Shown: positions 1-7,650 of the stretch, one piece after another
How positions within the stretch are numbered: the first letter of the stretch is position 1
Layout of the letters: each line of letters starts with the position of its first letter
From: Psychroserpens damuponensis
Lineage (GTDB): Bacteria; Bacteroidota; Bacteroidia; Flavobacteriales; Flavobacteriaceae
Reading direction: 5' to 3'
DNA: 64,000 nt
NCBI RefSeq assembly: GCF_000826655.1
Contig: NZ_JXJO01000004.1
Span: 203,356 to 267,355 of the forward strand
Made by a program: the position numbers and the translations under genes
The notes under the pieces: model-generated
What the model saw: the letters and a program-made list of their open reading frames with translations, nothing else
Databases searched by the model: none
Told to the model about the DNA's origin: nothing

Positions 1-287
1 TAAACAACATAAATAAAGCATTTGACCATCGCATAAGACTAGGCATTATGTCTATACTTATGGTTAACGAATATGCAGATTTTAAAATGCTAAAAGAACT
101 CTTAGGCGCTACAGATGGTAACCTTGCCAGTCACACCAAAGCACTTGAAAAAGAAGCATACATCACTGTTGAAAAACAGTTTATTGGTAGAAAACCGAAC
201 ACACGTTATGCGGCATCAAAACTGGGAAAATTAGAATTTAAAAAACATATTGAAGCACTAGAAAAATTAATATATAAAGGACCATAA
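1..287 (+). CDS. Winged-helix transcriptional regulator (5' end outside window)
   Basis: Small DNA-binding protein of the winged-helix type found in Bacteroidota as a stand-alone regulator of about 95-100 residues (PF13601-like). The first in-window ATG is at 48, but the frame is open back to base 1 and reads NNINKAFDHRIRLGIMS, which fits the usual N-terminal helix of the family, so the true start lies just left of the window. The segment LLGATDGNLASHTKALEKE is the recognition-helix region and GRKPNTRY is the wing. It ends 62 bp before a DUF4153 gene on the same strand and may regulate that run of genes. The regulator class is fairly sure; the target is inference. Confidence 0.8.
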   Translation, partial: NNINKAFDHRIRLGIMSILMVNEYADFKMLKELLGATDGNLASHTKALEKEAYITVEKQFIGRKPNTRYAASKLGKLEFKKHIEALEKLIYKGP

Positions 288-349
288 ACATTTTTTTTAT
301 CTATTTACTTTGAAATACAAAGTACTTTATAAAACTAAAACACATTTTT

Positions 350-1753
350 ATGAAACACATCGCAATTATTATCGCCTCGTTACTTTTTAGCATCTTATTT
401 TACAACAAGAGTATTGGTTTAAATTTATCCATGTTCTCATTGATTACAATTGTAATTCTTGTCATTTATAATTCAGAAAAATTTAAAAGCAAAACACTAT
501 TGCTACACGCTTTTGCCTATGCCTTAAGTGCTATTTTTGTTTTTGTAAATCATTCTAGTTTAGCTATTATCGCTAATTGTGCTGCATTCTTCACATTAGT
601 TGGTACTGTGTCACAAAGTTCAACTTCCATTTATGTACAGTGGTTTAACGGCATTTACACCACTGTTGCAGGTTTTTTTCATAGAAATTTTGAAACTAAT
701 GAAGCGGCTCAAAAAGTAGACTGGAAAAAAGATGTTGACTATGCGCATTGGGCTAAACTTATAGGTATCCCCTTAATATTTAGTATCGTTTTTATTTTAT
801 TATACAAAAATGGAAACCCAATTTTTAATGATTTAATTTCAAAAATAAACTTTGATTTCATCAATATTCAATGGGTTTTATTTACGGTTTTAGGCTACTT
901 TTTATTCAGTAATATTTTAAACCCTGTGGTTGTAGAACCAGCTACTTCAAAAGATTTACAAACCACAAACGAGCTGCAGCAAACGGCTACCTTTTCCGTA
1001 GAAAAATTAAAAAAAGAAAAGCAATTAGGAACCACACTACTTGCACTTTTAAATGTGTTATTAGCGTTTTATATCGTTACAGACCTCATGTCACTCTCCT
1101 CAATTGAAACTTCAAAAGCATCAGAATTATCAAATCATGTACATAGCGGAATCAACACACTTATTGCCTCTATCATCATCGCAATTGGTATAATTCTCTA
1201 CTTTTTTAGAGGAAATCTTAATTTTTATGCCGAAAATAGAATCCTTAAAAACATTGCTTTTTCATGGATCTGCCTTAACGTTATTCTCATTGTTTTAATA
1301 GCCATTAAAAATCACATATATATCACCTCATTTGGTCTCACTTATAAACGCATTGGTGTTCATATTTATATTGTTCTTACGCTAATTGGCCTTATCACGA
1401 CATTCTTAAAAGTATTAAAGATTAAAAACCTAGCCTTTTTATTCCGTAGAAATACACAAATAGCGTTTGTTGTGTTACTCCTGTGCAGTACTATAAATTG
1501 GGATGCCATTATCACAACATATAATCTTAAAAATGCTGATGATTATGACATTGATTACCTCATCAATTTATCAAACAGAAATGCAATTATACTTTATGAA
1601 TTACGAGATGACATTGAAATTTCTCAACACAACAAAAACAGAATTGAAACAAAATATCAAAATCACATCCTGAATTTATCACAGCAAAAATGGCAAGAAT
1701 TAAGTTATGAAACCGTAACTAATGCTCATGTAAATAATCCAAAAACACACTAA
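350..1753 (+). CDS. DUF4153/DUF4173-type polytopic membrane protein
   Basis: Integral inner-membrane protein of 467 residues with about ten or more hydrophobic segments spread from the N-terminus to about residue 390, then a soluble tail of about 75 residues rich in Asn and charged residues. The overall pattern, with a central loop containing VDWKKDVDYAHWAKLIGIPL, matches the DUF4153/DUF4173 family. The family has no proven biochemical role. It follows a winged-helix regulator, a pairing common in this group. The stop codon overlaps the next start by one base (TAATG), so translation is probably coupled with the following gene. Confidence 0.7.
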   Translation: MKHIAIIIASLLFSILFYNKSIGLNLSMFSLITIVILVIYNSEKFKSKTLLLHAFAYALSAIFVFVNHSSLAIIANCAAFFTLVGTVSQSSTSIYVQWFNGIYTTVAGFFHRNFETNEAAQKVDWKKDVDYAHWAKLIGIPLIFSIVFILLYKNGNPIFNDLISKINFDFINIQWVLFTVLGYFLFSNILNPVVVEPATSKDLQTTNELQQTATFSVEKLKKEKQLGTTLLALLNVLLAFYIVTDLMSLSSIETSKASELSNHVHSGINTLIASIIIAIGIILYFFRGNLNFYAENRILKNIAFSWICLNVILIVLIAIKNHIYITSFGLTYKRIGVHIYIVLTLIGLITTFLKVLKIKNLAFLFRRNTQIAFVVLLLCSTINWDAIITTYNLKNADDYDIDYLINLSNRNAIILYELRDDIEISQHNKNRIETKYQNHILNLSQQKWQELSYETVTNAHVNNPKTH

Positions 1754-2142
1754 TGAACGTTCCTGAAAACCTTGCAAAGTCTAGTTTATTGGCTTTAGTG
1801 ATTTTTTGGACGATTATTAGTAGTGTCCATTTTGACCAAAACGTACTGCTTTATGTTATGCTGTCTTTCATTCCGGTATGTATAAGTGTCACCATCGTAA
1901 TTCTAGGAACTATTTGTCCGTTTTACTGGTCTGCCAAGGGAAATGATGTTACAAACAAACAGGTGTTCAAGTTATGTTTTCCTTACTACACATGTATTGC
2001 GTTTGGCTTGTGTAGTTATGGGATTGTTGTTTCAAACTATGACCTTCATTTTTCAGCATTTTGCCTATCAGCATTTATCACCACAAACCAATCATGGCTT
2101 TGGTTTGCAAAAGAAAAAACACGTATAGATGACCGTATTTAG
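1753..2142 (+). CDS. Small membrane protein of unknown function
   Basis: 129 residues with four predicted hydrophobic stretches (about 12-25, 31-55, 78-93 and 97-115) and a short charged end, KEKTRIDDRI. I do not recognise a family. It overlaps its upstream neighbour by one base and its downstream neighbour by 14 bases, which supports a real gene inside a tightly packed operon. Because the next gene encodes a Coq4-like protein, this may be a membrane partner for it; that is inference from position only. Confidence 0.6.
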   Translation: MNVPENLAKSSLLALVIFWTIISSVHFDQNVLLYVMLSFIPVCISVTIVILGTICPFYWSAKGNDVTNKQVFKLCFPYYTCIAFGLCSYGIVVSNYDLHFSAFCLSAFITTNQSWLWFAKEKTRIDDRI

Positions 2143-2629
2143 AGCACATAGAAAAAAATTAATAGTTTGGCTTTTTGAGCATTCTCAAAACCTGTATACA
2201 CAACTGTTTAAAACTCATAAATCTTGGGGAATTTCACGAGAGGAACTCCTCACATATCCTAGCCAATCCTTTGGCAAACATTTAGGTGATTTTCTAAATA
2301 AGCATGGTTTTGAACTCATACCAAAAGTTGAGCGTCACGATGCCTATCACACCTTAACCGGTTATGGTGTTACTGTAGAGGATGAGATAGCACTACAATG
2401 CTTATGTTTTGGCAACGGAAAACGCAGTTTGTATCTCTACGGTTCGATGATTTTAGGCATCATTATTCTGCCAGATTATTACAAATACTACAACCGTTCT
2501 TATACTCTTGGTAAACGAGCTAACCCCTTTCACCATTTTGATTACAAGCAACTATTACACATAAATATTAACGATTTTAGAGTTCTAATATTTCCGAAGA
2601 AACACAACAACACCTTAATTTTAAATTAA
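2129..2629 (+). CDS. Coq4-like protein
   Basis: 166-residue soluble protein. It carries the signature HDAYHTLTGYGVTVEDE, which matches the HDxxH-x11-E metal-binding motif of the Coq4 family. In eukaryotes and proteobacteria Coq4 acts in ubiquinone synthesis, recently linked to removal of the C1 carboxylate of the ring. Flavobacteria use menaquinone, so the substrate here is likely different. The gene overlaps the preceding membrane-protein gene by 14 bases and is followed after one base by another small membrane protein. Family call rests on the motif and flanking residues (FGNGKRS); function is open. Confidence 0.65.
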   Translation: MTVFRAHRKKLIVWLFEHSQNLYTQLFKTHKSWGISREELLTYPSQSFGKHLGDFLNKHGFELIPKVERHDAYHTLTGYGVTVEDEIALQCLCFGNGKRSLYLYGSMILGIIILPDYYKYYNRSYTLGKRANPFHHFDYKQLLHININDFRVLIFPKKHNNTLILN

Positions 2630-2630
2630 C

Positions 2631-2915
2631 ATGGATAGATTAAAAATAACCTGCATAATTGCAACCATATTTTTTAGCATTGGCACCATGCTTTTACTGC
2701 TTCAGCTTTATTTTAAAAACATGATGGAGATTACAGTCTTAGGATACTATTATGTGTATTTTTCTGTTATTATTAATATAATAGTTTTGGGAGCATTATT
2801 TGTTATTTTACTATTTAGAAATGACAAAATTAAAACCTTAAAAGCCATTGGCGTACTTTTAATAAATATCCCAATTGCACTACTATATTTTCAAATTATC
2901 ATGAAGATTATCTAA
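2631..2915 (+). CDS. Small three-helix membrane protein, unknown
   Basis: 94 residues, almost entirely hydrophobic, with three membrane segments (about 7-27, 36-62 and 69-92) separated by short basic loops (FRNDKIKTLK). No family recognised. It starts one base after the Coq4-like gene and is followed nine bases later by a SanA-like gene, so it is probably part of the same transcript. Confidence 0.55.
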   Translation: MDRLKITCIIATIFFSIGTMLLLLQLYFKNMMEITVLGYYYVYFSVIINIIVLGALFVILLFRNDKIKTLKAIGVLLINIPIALLYFQIIMKII

Positions 2916-2924
2916 ACACCAACC

Positions 2925-3554
2925 ATGAAAAAACTTAAAATTGTATTTCTCCTTGCCATCTTTATGCTACTTGGCTTAATGCTCACTAACCTTATGATAA
3001 GTTCTCAGGCAGAAGACTTCATTTATGACACTGTTGACAATGTCCCAAAAAATAAAGTAGGTCTCCTTTTAGGGACTTCAAAATTTCTTACCAACGGAAA
3101 TATCAACTTGTATTACAAATATCGTATTGATGCAACCGTAGAACTTTATAAAGCCCAAAAAATAGATTTTGTATTGATAAGTGGTGACAACGGAAGCAAA
3201 AGTTATGACGAACCCACCACTTTTAAAGACGATCTTATAGCACAAGGGATTCCCGAAGCTCGCATTTTTTTAGACTATGCAGGTTTTAGAACATTAGACT
3301 CTGTGGTTAGAGCTAAAAAAATATTTGGTCAAAATTCTATAACAATCATATCGCAACAATTTCATAACGAACGTGCCATTTATTTAGCAAAGCACCATGA
3401 TATTAAAGCTGTAGCCTATAATGCAAAAAATGTATCTGGACGTTACGGATTAAGAGTTCAACTTCGTGAATATCTCGCTAGAGCTAAAGCTTCAATAGAC
3501 ATATTATTTAATGTAGAGCCTAAATTTTTAGGTGATAAAATAGACATCAAATGA
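2925..3554 (+). CDS. SanA/YdcF-like envelope protein (DUF218)
   Basis: 209 residues: one N-terminal membrane anchor (about 5-25), then a DUF218-type domain. The pattern VGLLLGTSKF, YKYRIDATVELYKAQK, LISGDNGSKSYDEPTTF and IISQQFHNERAIYLA matches SanA, the vancomycin high-temperature exclusion protein, and its relatives ElyC and YdcF. These are linked to envelope integrity and lipid-II-related metabolism in enteric bacteria, without a proven reaction. The stop overlaps the next start (ATGA), implying coupled translation with the DUF2809 gene. Confidence 0.75.
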   Translation: MKKLKIVFLLAIFMLLGLMLTNLMISSQAEDFIYDTVDNVPKNKVGLLLGTSKFLTNGNINLYYKYRIDATVELYKAQKIDFVLISGDNGSKSYDEPTTFKDDLIAQGIPEARIFLDYAGFRTLDSVVRAKKIFGQNSITIISQQFHNERAIYLAKHHDIKAVAYNAKNVSGRYGLRVQLREYLARAKASIDILFNVEPKFLGDKIDIK

Positions 3555-3937
3555 CCTTCAAATTTAACAAACCCTTTTTTGCCTCTAGCATGCTGTTATT
3601 ATCTACAGAAATTTGCATAGCAGCATTTTTAACCACAGGTTTTATTAGACACACCTTTGGTGATTATTTGTCGGTCATTTTATTGTATTGTGCCATTAGA
3701 AGTTTTATTAAAGCCAAACCTTTATATATAGCTTTAGCTGTTTTAGTCTTTTCTTTTGGTATAGAATTTCTACAACTCTGCAACCTATTAGACTATTTAA
3801 ACCTTAGAGACCATAACCTAGCAGTCATTATTTTAGGAAGCACGTTTAGCGTTGGCGATTTAATAGCCTATAGCTTAGGTATTATTACCATTTTTTTAAT
3901 TGACATTAATTTAGATCATTGGAGTTCAATCAATTAA
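3551..3937 (+). CDS. DUF2809 family membrane protein
   Basis: 128 residues with four membrane segments. The residues FIRHTFGDYLSVILLY, FGIEFLQ and GDLIAYSLG are characteristic of DUF2809, a small integral membrane family of unknown function common in Bacteroidota and Firmicutes. It overlaps the SanA-like gene by four bases. After it comes a REP-like palindrome and then a DUF1361 gene. Confidence 0.75.
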   Translation: MTFKFNKPFFASSMLLLSTEICIAAFLTTGFIRHTFGDYLSVILLYCAIRSFIKAKPLYIALAVLVFSFGIEFLQLCNLLDYLNLRDHNLAVIILGSTFSVGDLIAYSLGIITIFLIDINLDHWSSIN

Positions 3938-3943
3938 AATCAT

Positions 3944-3970
3944 CTGTCATTTCGAGCGTAGTCGAAACGT
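3944..3970. repeat. REP-like palindrome TTTCGAGCGTAGTCGAAA
   Basis: The core is a perfect inverted repeat, TTTCGA / TCGAAA, around GCGTAG (3950-3967), preceded by CTGTCA. I recognise this wording as a scattered intergenic repeat in flavobacterial genomes. It sits between the DUF2809 and DUF1361 genes and shifts the usable start of the latter to 3994. Confidence 0.6.
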
Positions 3971-3993
3971 ATAATTTTCAAAACAAAAATCAC

Positions 3994-4650
3994 ATGAACA
4001 ACATAAAATACATCATAATCAATAAATTCAAAATCATCTCTTTATTATCAATTTCAATGGTATTGAGCATTGTATTATTGATGATTAGAATGAAATTAAA
4101 CCAATCGTACTATTTGTTATTTCTAGTCTGGAATTTATTTCTAGCCATCATCCCATTTGCAATAACTACGGGATTAATGAGTACTAAAAAACCCAATAAA
4201 TTACTGCTGTTTTTTTTCTTCGGAATTTGGCTACTCTTCCTACCAAACGCACCATATCTCGTCACCGACTTATTGCATTTAACACGTACCAACCAGACTT
4301 ATTTATGGCTAGACATTTTAGTAATTATGTCCTTTGCTTTTAACGGTTTGATATTATTTTATTTATCATTATCAGACATGGAAAAACTACTCAAATCGCA
4401 TCTCAAACCTAAATTGCTCACACCATTAATGCTTTCTATTTTTGGACTCACAGCATTTGGTATTTATTTAGGTCGTTTTCTACGTCATAACTCCTGGGAA
4501 ATCATAAACAATCCATTAACTATTTTTACAGATAGTTTTAATATCATTTTCCAACCCAATATTGAAGCTTGGATATTTACAACCACTTTTGCCAGTTTTT
4601 TAGCCATTTCGTATTGGATGCTAAAGGCTTTTTCTAATTCTAAAATGTAA
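3994..4650 (+). CDS. DUF1361 family membrane protein
   Basis: The frame is open from 3919, but the first part would be encoded by the REP-like palindrome, so the ATG at 3994 is preferred, giving about 218 residues. The protein has six to seven membrane segments. LFLPNAPYLVTDLLHL and the late FGIYLGRFLRHNSWE match DUF1361, a polytopic family without known function. It closes the run of envelope genes that begins at 350. No clear terminator follows it. Confidence 0.75.
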   Translation: MNNIKYIIINKFKIISLLSISMVLSIVLLMIRMKLNQSYYLLFLVWNLFLAIIPFAITTGLMSTKKPNKLLLFFFFGIWLLFLPNAPYLVTDLLHLTRTNQTYLWLDILVIMSFAFNGLILFYLSLSDMEKLLKSHLKPKLLTPLMLSIFGLTAFGIYLGRFLRHNSWEIINNPLTIFTDSFNIIFQPNIEAWIFTTTFASFLAISYWMLKAFSNSKM

Positions 4651-4759
4651 CGCAAAATATTTAAATTATCATAATTGGGAGTCGTTACACCTAAGTAAAT
4701 TAAATAGTACTGCTTTTAGAAAGCTATTTTTTAATAGTTAATTATTAGTTCGAAAAACA

Positions 4760-4901
4760 ATGACCCAATCTATAAAACTGTATTATAAAAGCATTGAAAA
4801 TAGCAACGCAAATCGAGAATTATACAAGAAAGATGACCCATTACTTCTATTTAGATTTAGGTGTGCCTAGCGCTAAACTTGCTGAGTATTCTCTTGTTTA
4901 A
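4760..4901 (+). pseudogene. Possible remnant of a small gene
   Basis: In the 335-bp gap after the DUF1361 gene, an ATG at 4760 opens a 36-codon frame ending at 4870. A shifted frame from 4831 reads MTHYFYLDLGVPSAKLAEYSLV and stops at 4901. Both have protein-like composition, so a frameshifted remnant is possible. No homologue is recognised and chance cannot be excluded. Confidence 0.2.
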
Positions 4902-4985
4902 GAAATAGTTAGATTTATTTTAAGTTTTATTTAACATTTAGGCAAAAATGTATATATTTACCTACAATCATAAAAATCAATAACA

Positions 4986-5486
4986 ATGAAAAAATTTATT
5001 TACTCAATTTTATTTTTAGCCGTATCGTTAACAACACTACAATCTTGTGATAGTGATGACGATAGTAGTGATCCAGGAAACGACTTTTCTAACGAAGTTT
5101 CTATAGCAGGAACTGTTACAAACTTAAGCCCTTCTGCTTCTTTATTCTCTTATGGTGAAAATGGAGATGGAAGTTTTGATTGGGATGTAACGCTGTCATC
5201 AACAACAGCAAATGGTTTAAATATTTATTTTGACTTAAACACAAACTCAGTAGATGGTCTTGTTGCCGGTACGTACACATACTCTAATTCAAGAGCAGAA
5301 TTTACATATGTTGATCTTGAAGTTTATACAAATGATGACACTTCAGATTATAACGTACAAGAAGGTACCGTAGTTATTGCAATTAGTGGAGAAAACACAT
5401 CAATGACCTTTAATCTTGTCGCAACAGATGGAACTCCTATTGTTGGACAATGGACTGGACAATTTGATTCTTTTGATGAAGACTAA
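4986..5486 (+). CDS. Acidic lipoprotein of unknown function
   Basis: 166 residues. A lipoprotein signal peptide ends in LTTLQSC, with Cys21 as the lipidated residue, followed directly by a run of Asp and Ser (DSDDDSSDPGND), a layout typical of surface-exposed lipoproteins in Bacteroidota. The rest is beta-rich and acidic, without a family I can name. It has its own upstream AT-rich region and a strong terminator after the stop, so it is likely monocistronic. Confidence 0.7.
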   Translation: MKKFIYSILFLAVSLTTLQSCDSDDDSSDPGNDFSNEVSIAGTVTNLSPSASLFSYGENGDGSFDWDVTLSSTTANGLNIYFDLNTNSVDGLVAGTYTYSNSRAEFTYVDLEVYTNDDTSDYNVQEGTVVIAISGENTSMTFNLVATDGTPIVGQWTGQFDSFDED

Positions 5487-5507
5487 GATATTTCCATTTA
5501 AACATAT

Positions 5508-5536
5508 AAAGGCTTCCTGTTTAGGAAGCCTTTTTT
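5508..5536 (+). terminator. Intrinsic terminator
   Basis: Perfect 11-bp stem AAAGGCTTCCT / AGGAAGCCTTT with a 4-base loop, followed by T residues, 21 bp after the lipoprotein stop. Confidence 0.85.
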
Positions 5537-5599
5537 ATGTGTTCTTTTTTTCTTCGGAAATGTGCCAAACTTAAATTTTGTCAACCTAAGACCATCTAT

Positions 5600-6394
5600 T
5601 TAAGACGCTCTATTTTTATCCTGGATTTTTCTAACAATTTTTGTGGTTCTATTACGTGTTAACATTCTTGGTAACACAGAAAGAAATTTATTAAAATTAC
5701 CAGGTATAGCCACTACTCTACCGTTATGCATAGCTTTATAACCATAAGCGGCAACATCTTTTGCACTAGCCATATTAAACCCAATTTTATTGTCATTGAC
5801 ACCTTCTGAAACAACGCCTTGAAATGCCGTTTTTGTTGGACCAGGACACAATACAGTTACACTCACACCTGTGCCTTTTAACTCATTAGAAATTGCTTGA
5901 GAAAACGATAACATATACGCCTTTGATGCATAATATAATGCCATCATAGGTCCTGGTTGAAAAGCCGCTAAAGAAGATAAATTCAATATTTTACCCGATT
6001 GCCGTTTCACCATCTCTGGAAGAATGAGCTTTATTAAATGTGTGGTGGTTAAAATATGTAAGTGTAACATTTGTAATTCTCGATCCCAATCTGTATCGTA
6101 AAATGTACCAAATAAACCAAAACCAGCATTATTTACGATAACATCTATTTTAGACGCATCAATCTCATCATATATTTCTTGCGCTATATTTATAACACTT
6201 AAATCTTTTACTAATACTGAAATATTGGTTTGATGTGTATTTAAAATATGAGATTTAGCGTCTTGTAATTTTTTAGATTCAATATCAATTAAAATAAGAT
6301 CATACTCATCTTTTGCTAATAATAAGGCTAACTCAAGCCCTAAACCAGAGGCAGCTCCTGTAACTAAAGCTGTTTTAATATTATTTTTCTCCAT
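5600..6394 (-). CDS. Short-chain dehydrogenase/reductase (SDR)
   Basis: 264-residue classical SDR. The cofactor motif TGAASGLG is at about residues 13-20, NNAG near 89, the catalytic serine in NLSSLAAF and the YxxxK pair in YYASKAYMLSF. A basic C-terminal extension (RKIQDKNRAS) exceeds the usual core of about 250 residues, as in the DltE-like/retinol-type subgroup. The substrate is unknown. The start codon lies inside a leftover copy of the 3' end of the dehydrogenase gene found further upstream on this strand, so the two genes were once adjacent and overlapping. Confidence 0.85.
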   Translation of the reverse strand: MEKNNIKTALVTGAASGLGLELALLLAKDEYDLILIDIESKKLQDAKSHILNTHQTNISVLVKDLSVINIAQEIYDEIDASKIDVIVNNAGFGLFGTFYDTDWDRELQMLHLHILTTTHLIKLILPEMVKRQSGKILNLSSLAAFQPGPMMALYYASKAYMLSFSQAISNELKGTGVSVTVLCPGPTKTAFQGVVSEGVNDNKIGFNMASAKDVAAYGYKAMHNGRVVAIPGNFNKFLSVLPRMLTRNRTTKIVRKIQDKNRAS

Positions 6395-6432
6395 CTACAT
6401 AATCCTGAAGGTATTTAAAACGATCAGTTAAT
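6386..6432 (-). repeat. Remnant copy of a dehydrogenase 3' end
   Basis: Read on the minus strand this reads KLTDRFKYLQDYVDGEK then stop. It is nearly the same as the C-terminus of the 7651-8856 gene (KLTDRFSYLQHYVDGK). The remnant stop overlaps the SDR start (ATGGAGAAAAATAA). It marks the ancestral junction of the two genes. Confidence 0.85.
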
Positions 6433-6436
6433 TTTT

Positions 6437-7603
6437 CTATAATTTTAATTTGGGTAAAAACTTATTCCAATCGGTAACTTCAAACTTATCAATAATTCTA
6501 TTATCTTTTCCTATAACATAGGACATTCTTGAGCAGAAAACTCCTCTGTAAGCATCATAGATTGATTTATTTTGTTCTTTCATTACATCTATATGCACCC
6601 CTTTACTATTCTTCTTAATAGCGGAATCTAATCGAATAACATCTACTTTATTGTTATAAAATTCTTTAATCTCAAAATAAGCTTCTGTTGATTTCACATC
6701 ACCTCCACAACCGCAAGAATTCACGATAATTAATGGCTTTTTTATATAATCTGAACTTTTAACCATATCGTTTGACATAGAAATTGCTTCAAATTCTGGA
6801 GCTAACATTCCTATTTGTGTGCCTATTTTGCTTTCAAAATCATATTCTCTTATCAATGTCAAATAATCACCATTATTTGAAATACTATGAAAGCGATAAT
6901 AATTCCCATTGAGTTTTATAAATTCGCCCATTTTTATAGAATTCCTCTTTAGCAACGAATCAACTTTTAATTCATTTCTAGATAAAATGATAATTTCTGT
7001 GCTGATTCTATATGTGAAAAATGCTGAATTTGCATAATCAATAATTCCAATTTCAAATTTTTGGTTTTCCAATTCTACTTCTGCCAAAAGATATTCTCTT
7101 TTCCCAAATAATAATCTTCCAAAAGCATAACCAAAACCTATATATGTAGAATCTCTAACTAATTTTTCGCCATTTGAAATATTATAATTGATTTGAACTA
7201 AATTTTCAGAAGATTTCCATTTGAATTCTTTAATAGGACGGATAATATCATCGTTAAAATCTTTATTATTATTTTGATCTATTACAAAAACTTCTTTCCC
7301 ATTTAAAACACCTTTTATGATATAAAAGAAATTCGTTTCTTTTTCTTTGTAATCAGGAATAATTTTTGAAAATGACAAACTATCTATATTTTTGGGAGGT
7401 ATAAACAAATTACTAGCTTGATTAAATTTCTCAAAATTAGGAGAACCTGATCCTAACTCAAAAACACCTACTCCTTTTTGTTTTTTAGTTTTTAAAACAA
7501 GTGTATCATTGGATGAAGGAATAGAAACACTTTTCTGATTTAAATCTTGAGCTTGAACTTGAGACGTTAGTACAAGAATTAAAATAGCAAGAATATACTT
7601 CAT
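6437..7603 (-). CDS. Secreted thioredoxin-fold protein, unusual CxC motif
   Basis: The start is taken at 7603, because the longer frame begins with TTG and the ATG gives a clean signal peptide (MKYILAILILVLTSQVQAQ). The mature part, of about 370 residues, has an N-terminal beta-rich region without a family I recognise. A C-terminal redoxin/TlpA-like section (about residue 270 on) opens with GMLAPEFEAISM. Where TlpA proteins have WCxxC this one has VNSCGCGGD, so the redox centre, if any, is CxC or altered. The gene lies between two copies of the neighbouring dehydrogenase 3' end, indicating that it was inserted there. Function unknown. Confidence 0.65.
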   Translation of the reverse strand: MKYILAILILVLTSQVQAQDLNQKSVSIPSSNDTLVLKTKKQKGVGVFELGSGSPNFEKFNQASNLFIPPKNIDSLSFSKIIPDYKEKETNFFYIIKGVLNGKEVFVIDQNNNKDFNDDIIRPIKEFKWKSSENLVQINYNISNGEKLVRDSTYIGFGYAFGRLLFGKREYLLAEVELENQKFEIGIIDYANSAFFTYRISTEIIILSRNELKVDSLLKRNSIKMGEFIKLNGNYYRFHSISNNGDYLTLIREYDFESKIGTQIGMLAPEFEAISMSNDMVKSSDYIKKPLIIVNSCGCGGDVKSTEAYFEIKEFYNNKVDVIRLDSAIKKNSKGVHIDVMKEQNKSIYDAYRGVFCSRMSYVIGKDNRIIDKFEVTDWNKFLPKLKL

Positions 7604-7650
7604 TTTTTTATTTTTGAGTCTATTATCTATCAAACTACAACACTAATTAC

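Noticed and set aside
3919..3993. Earlier start for the DUF1361 gene at 3919
   Set aside because: The added residues would be encoded by a REP-like palindrome and overlap the previous gene.
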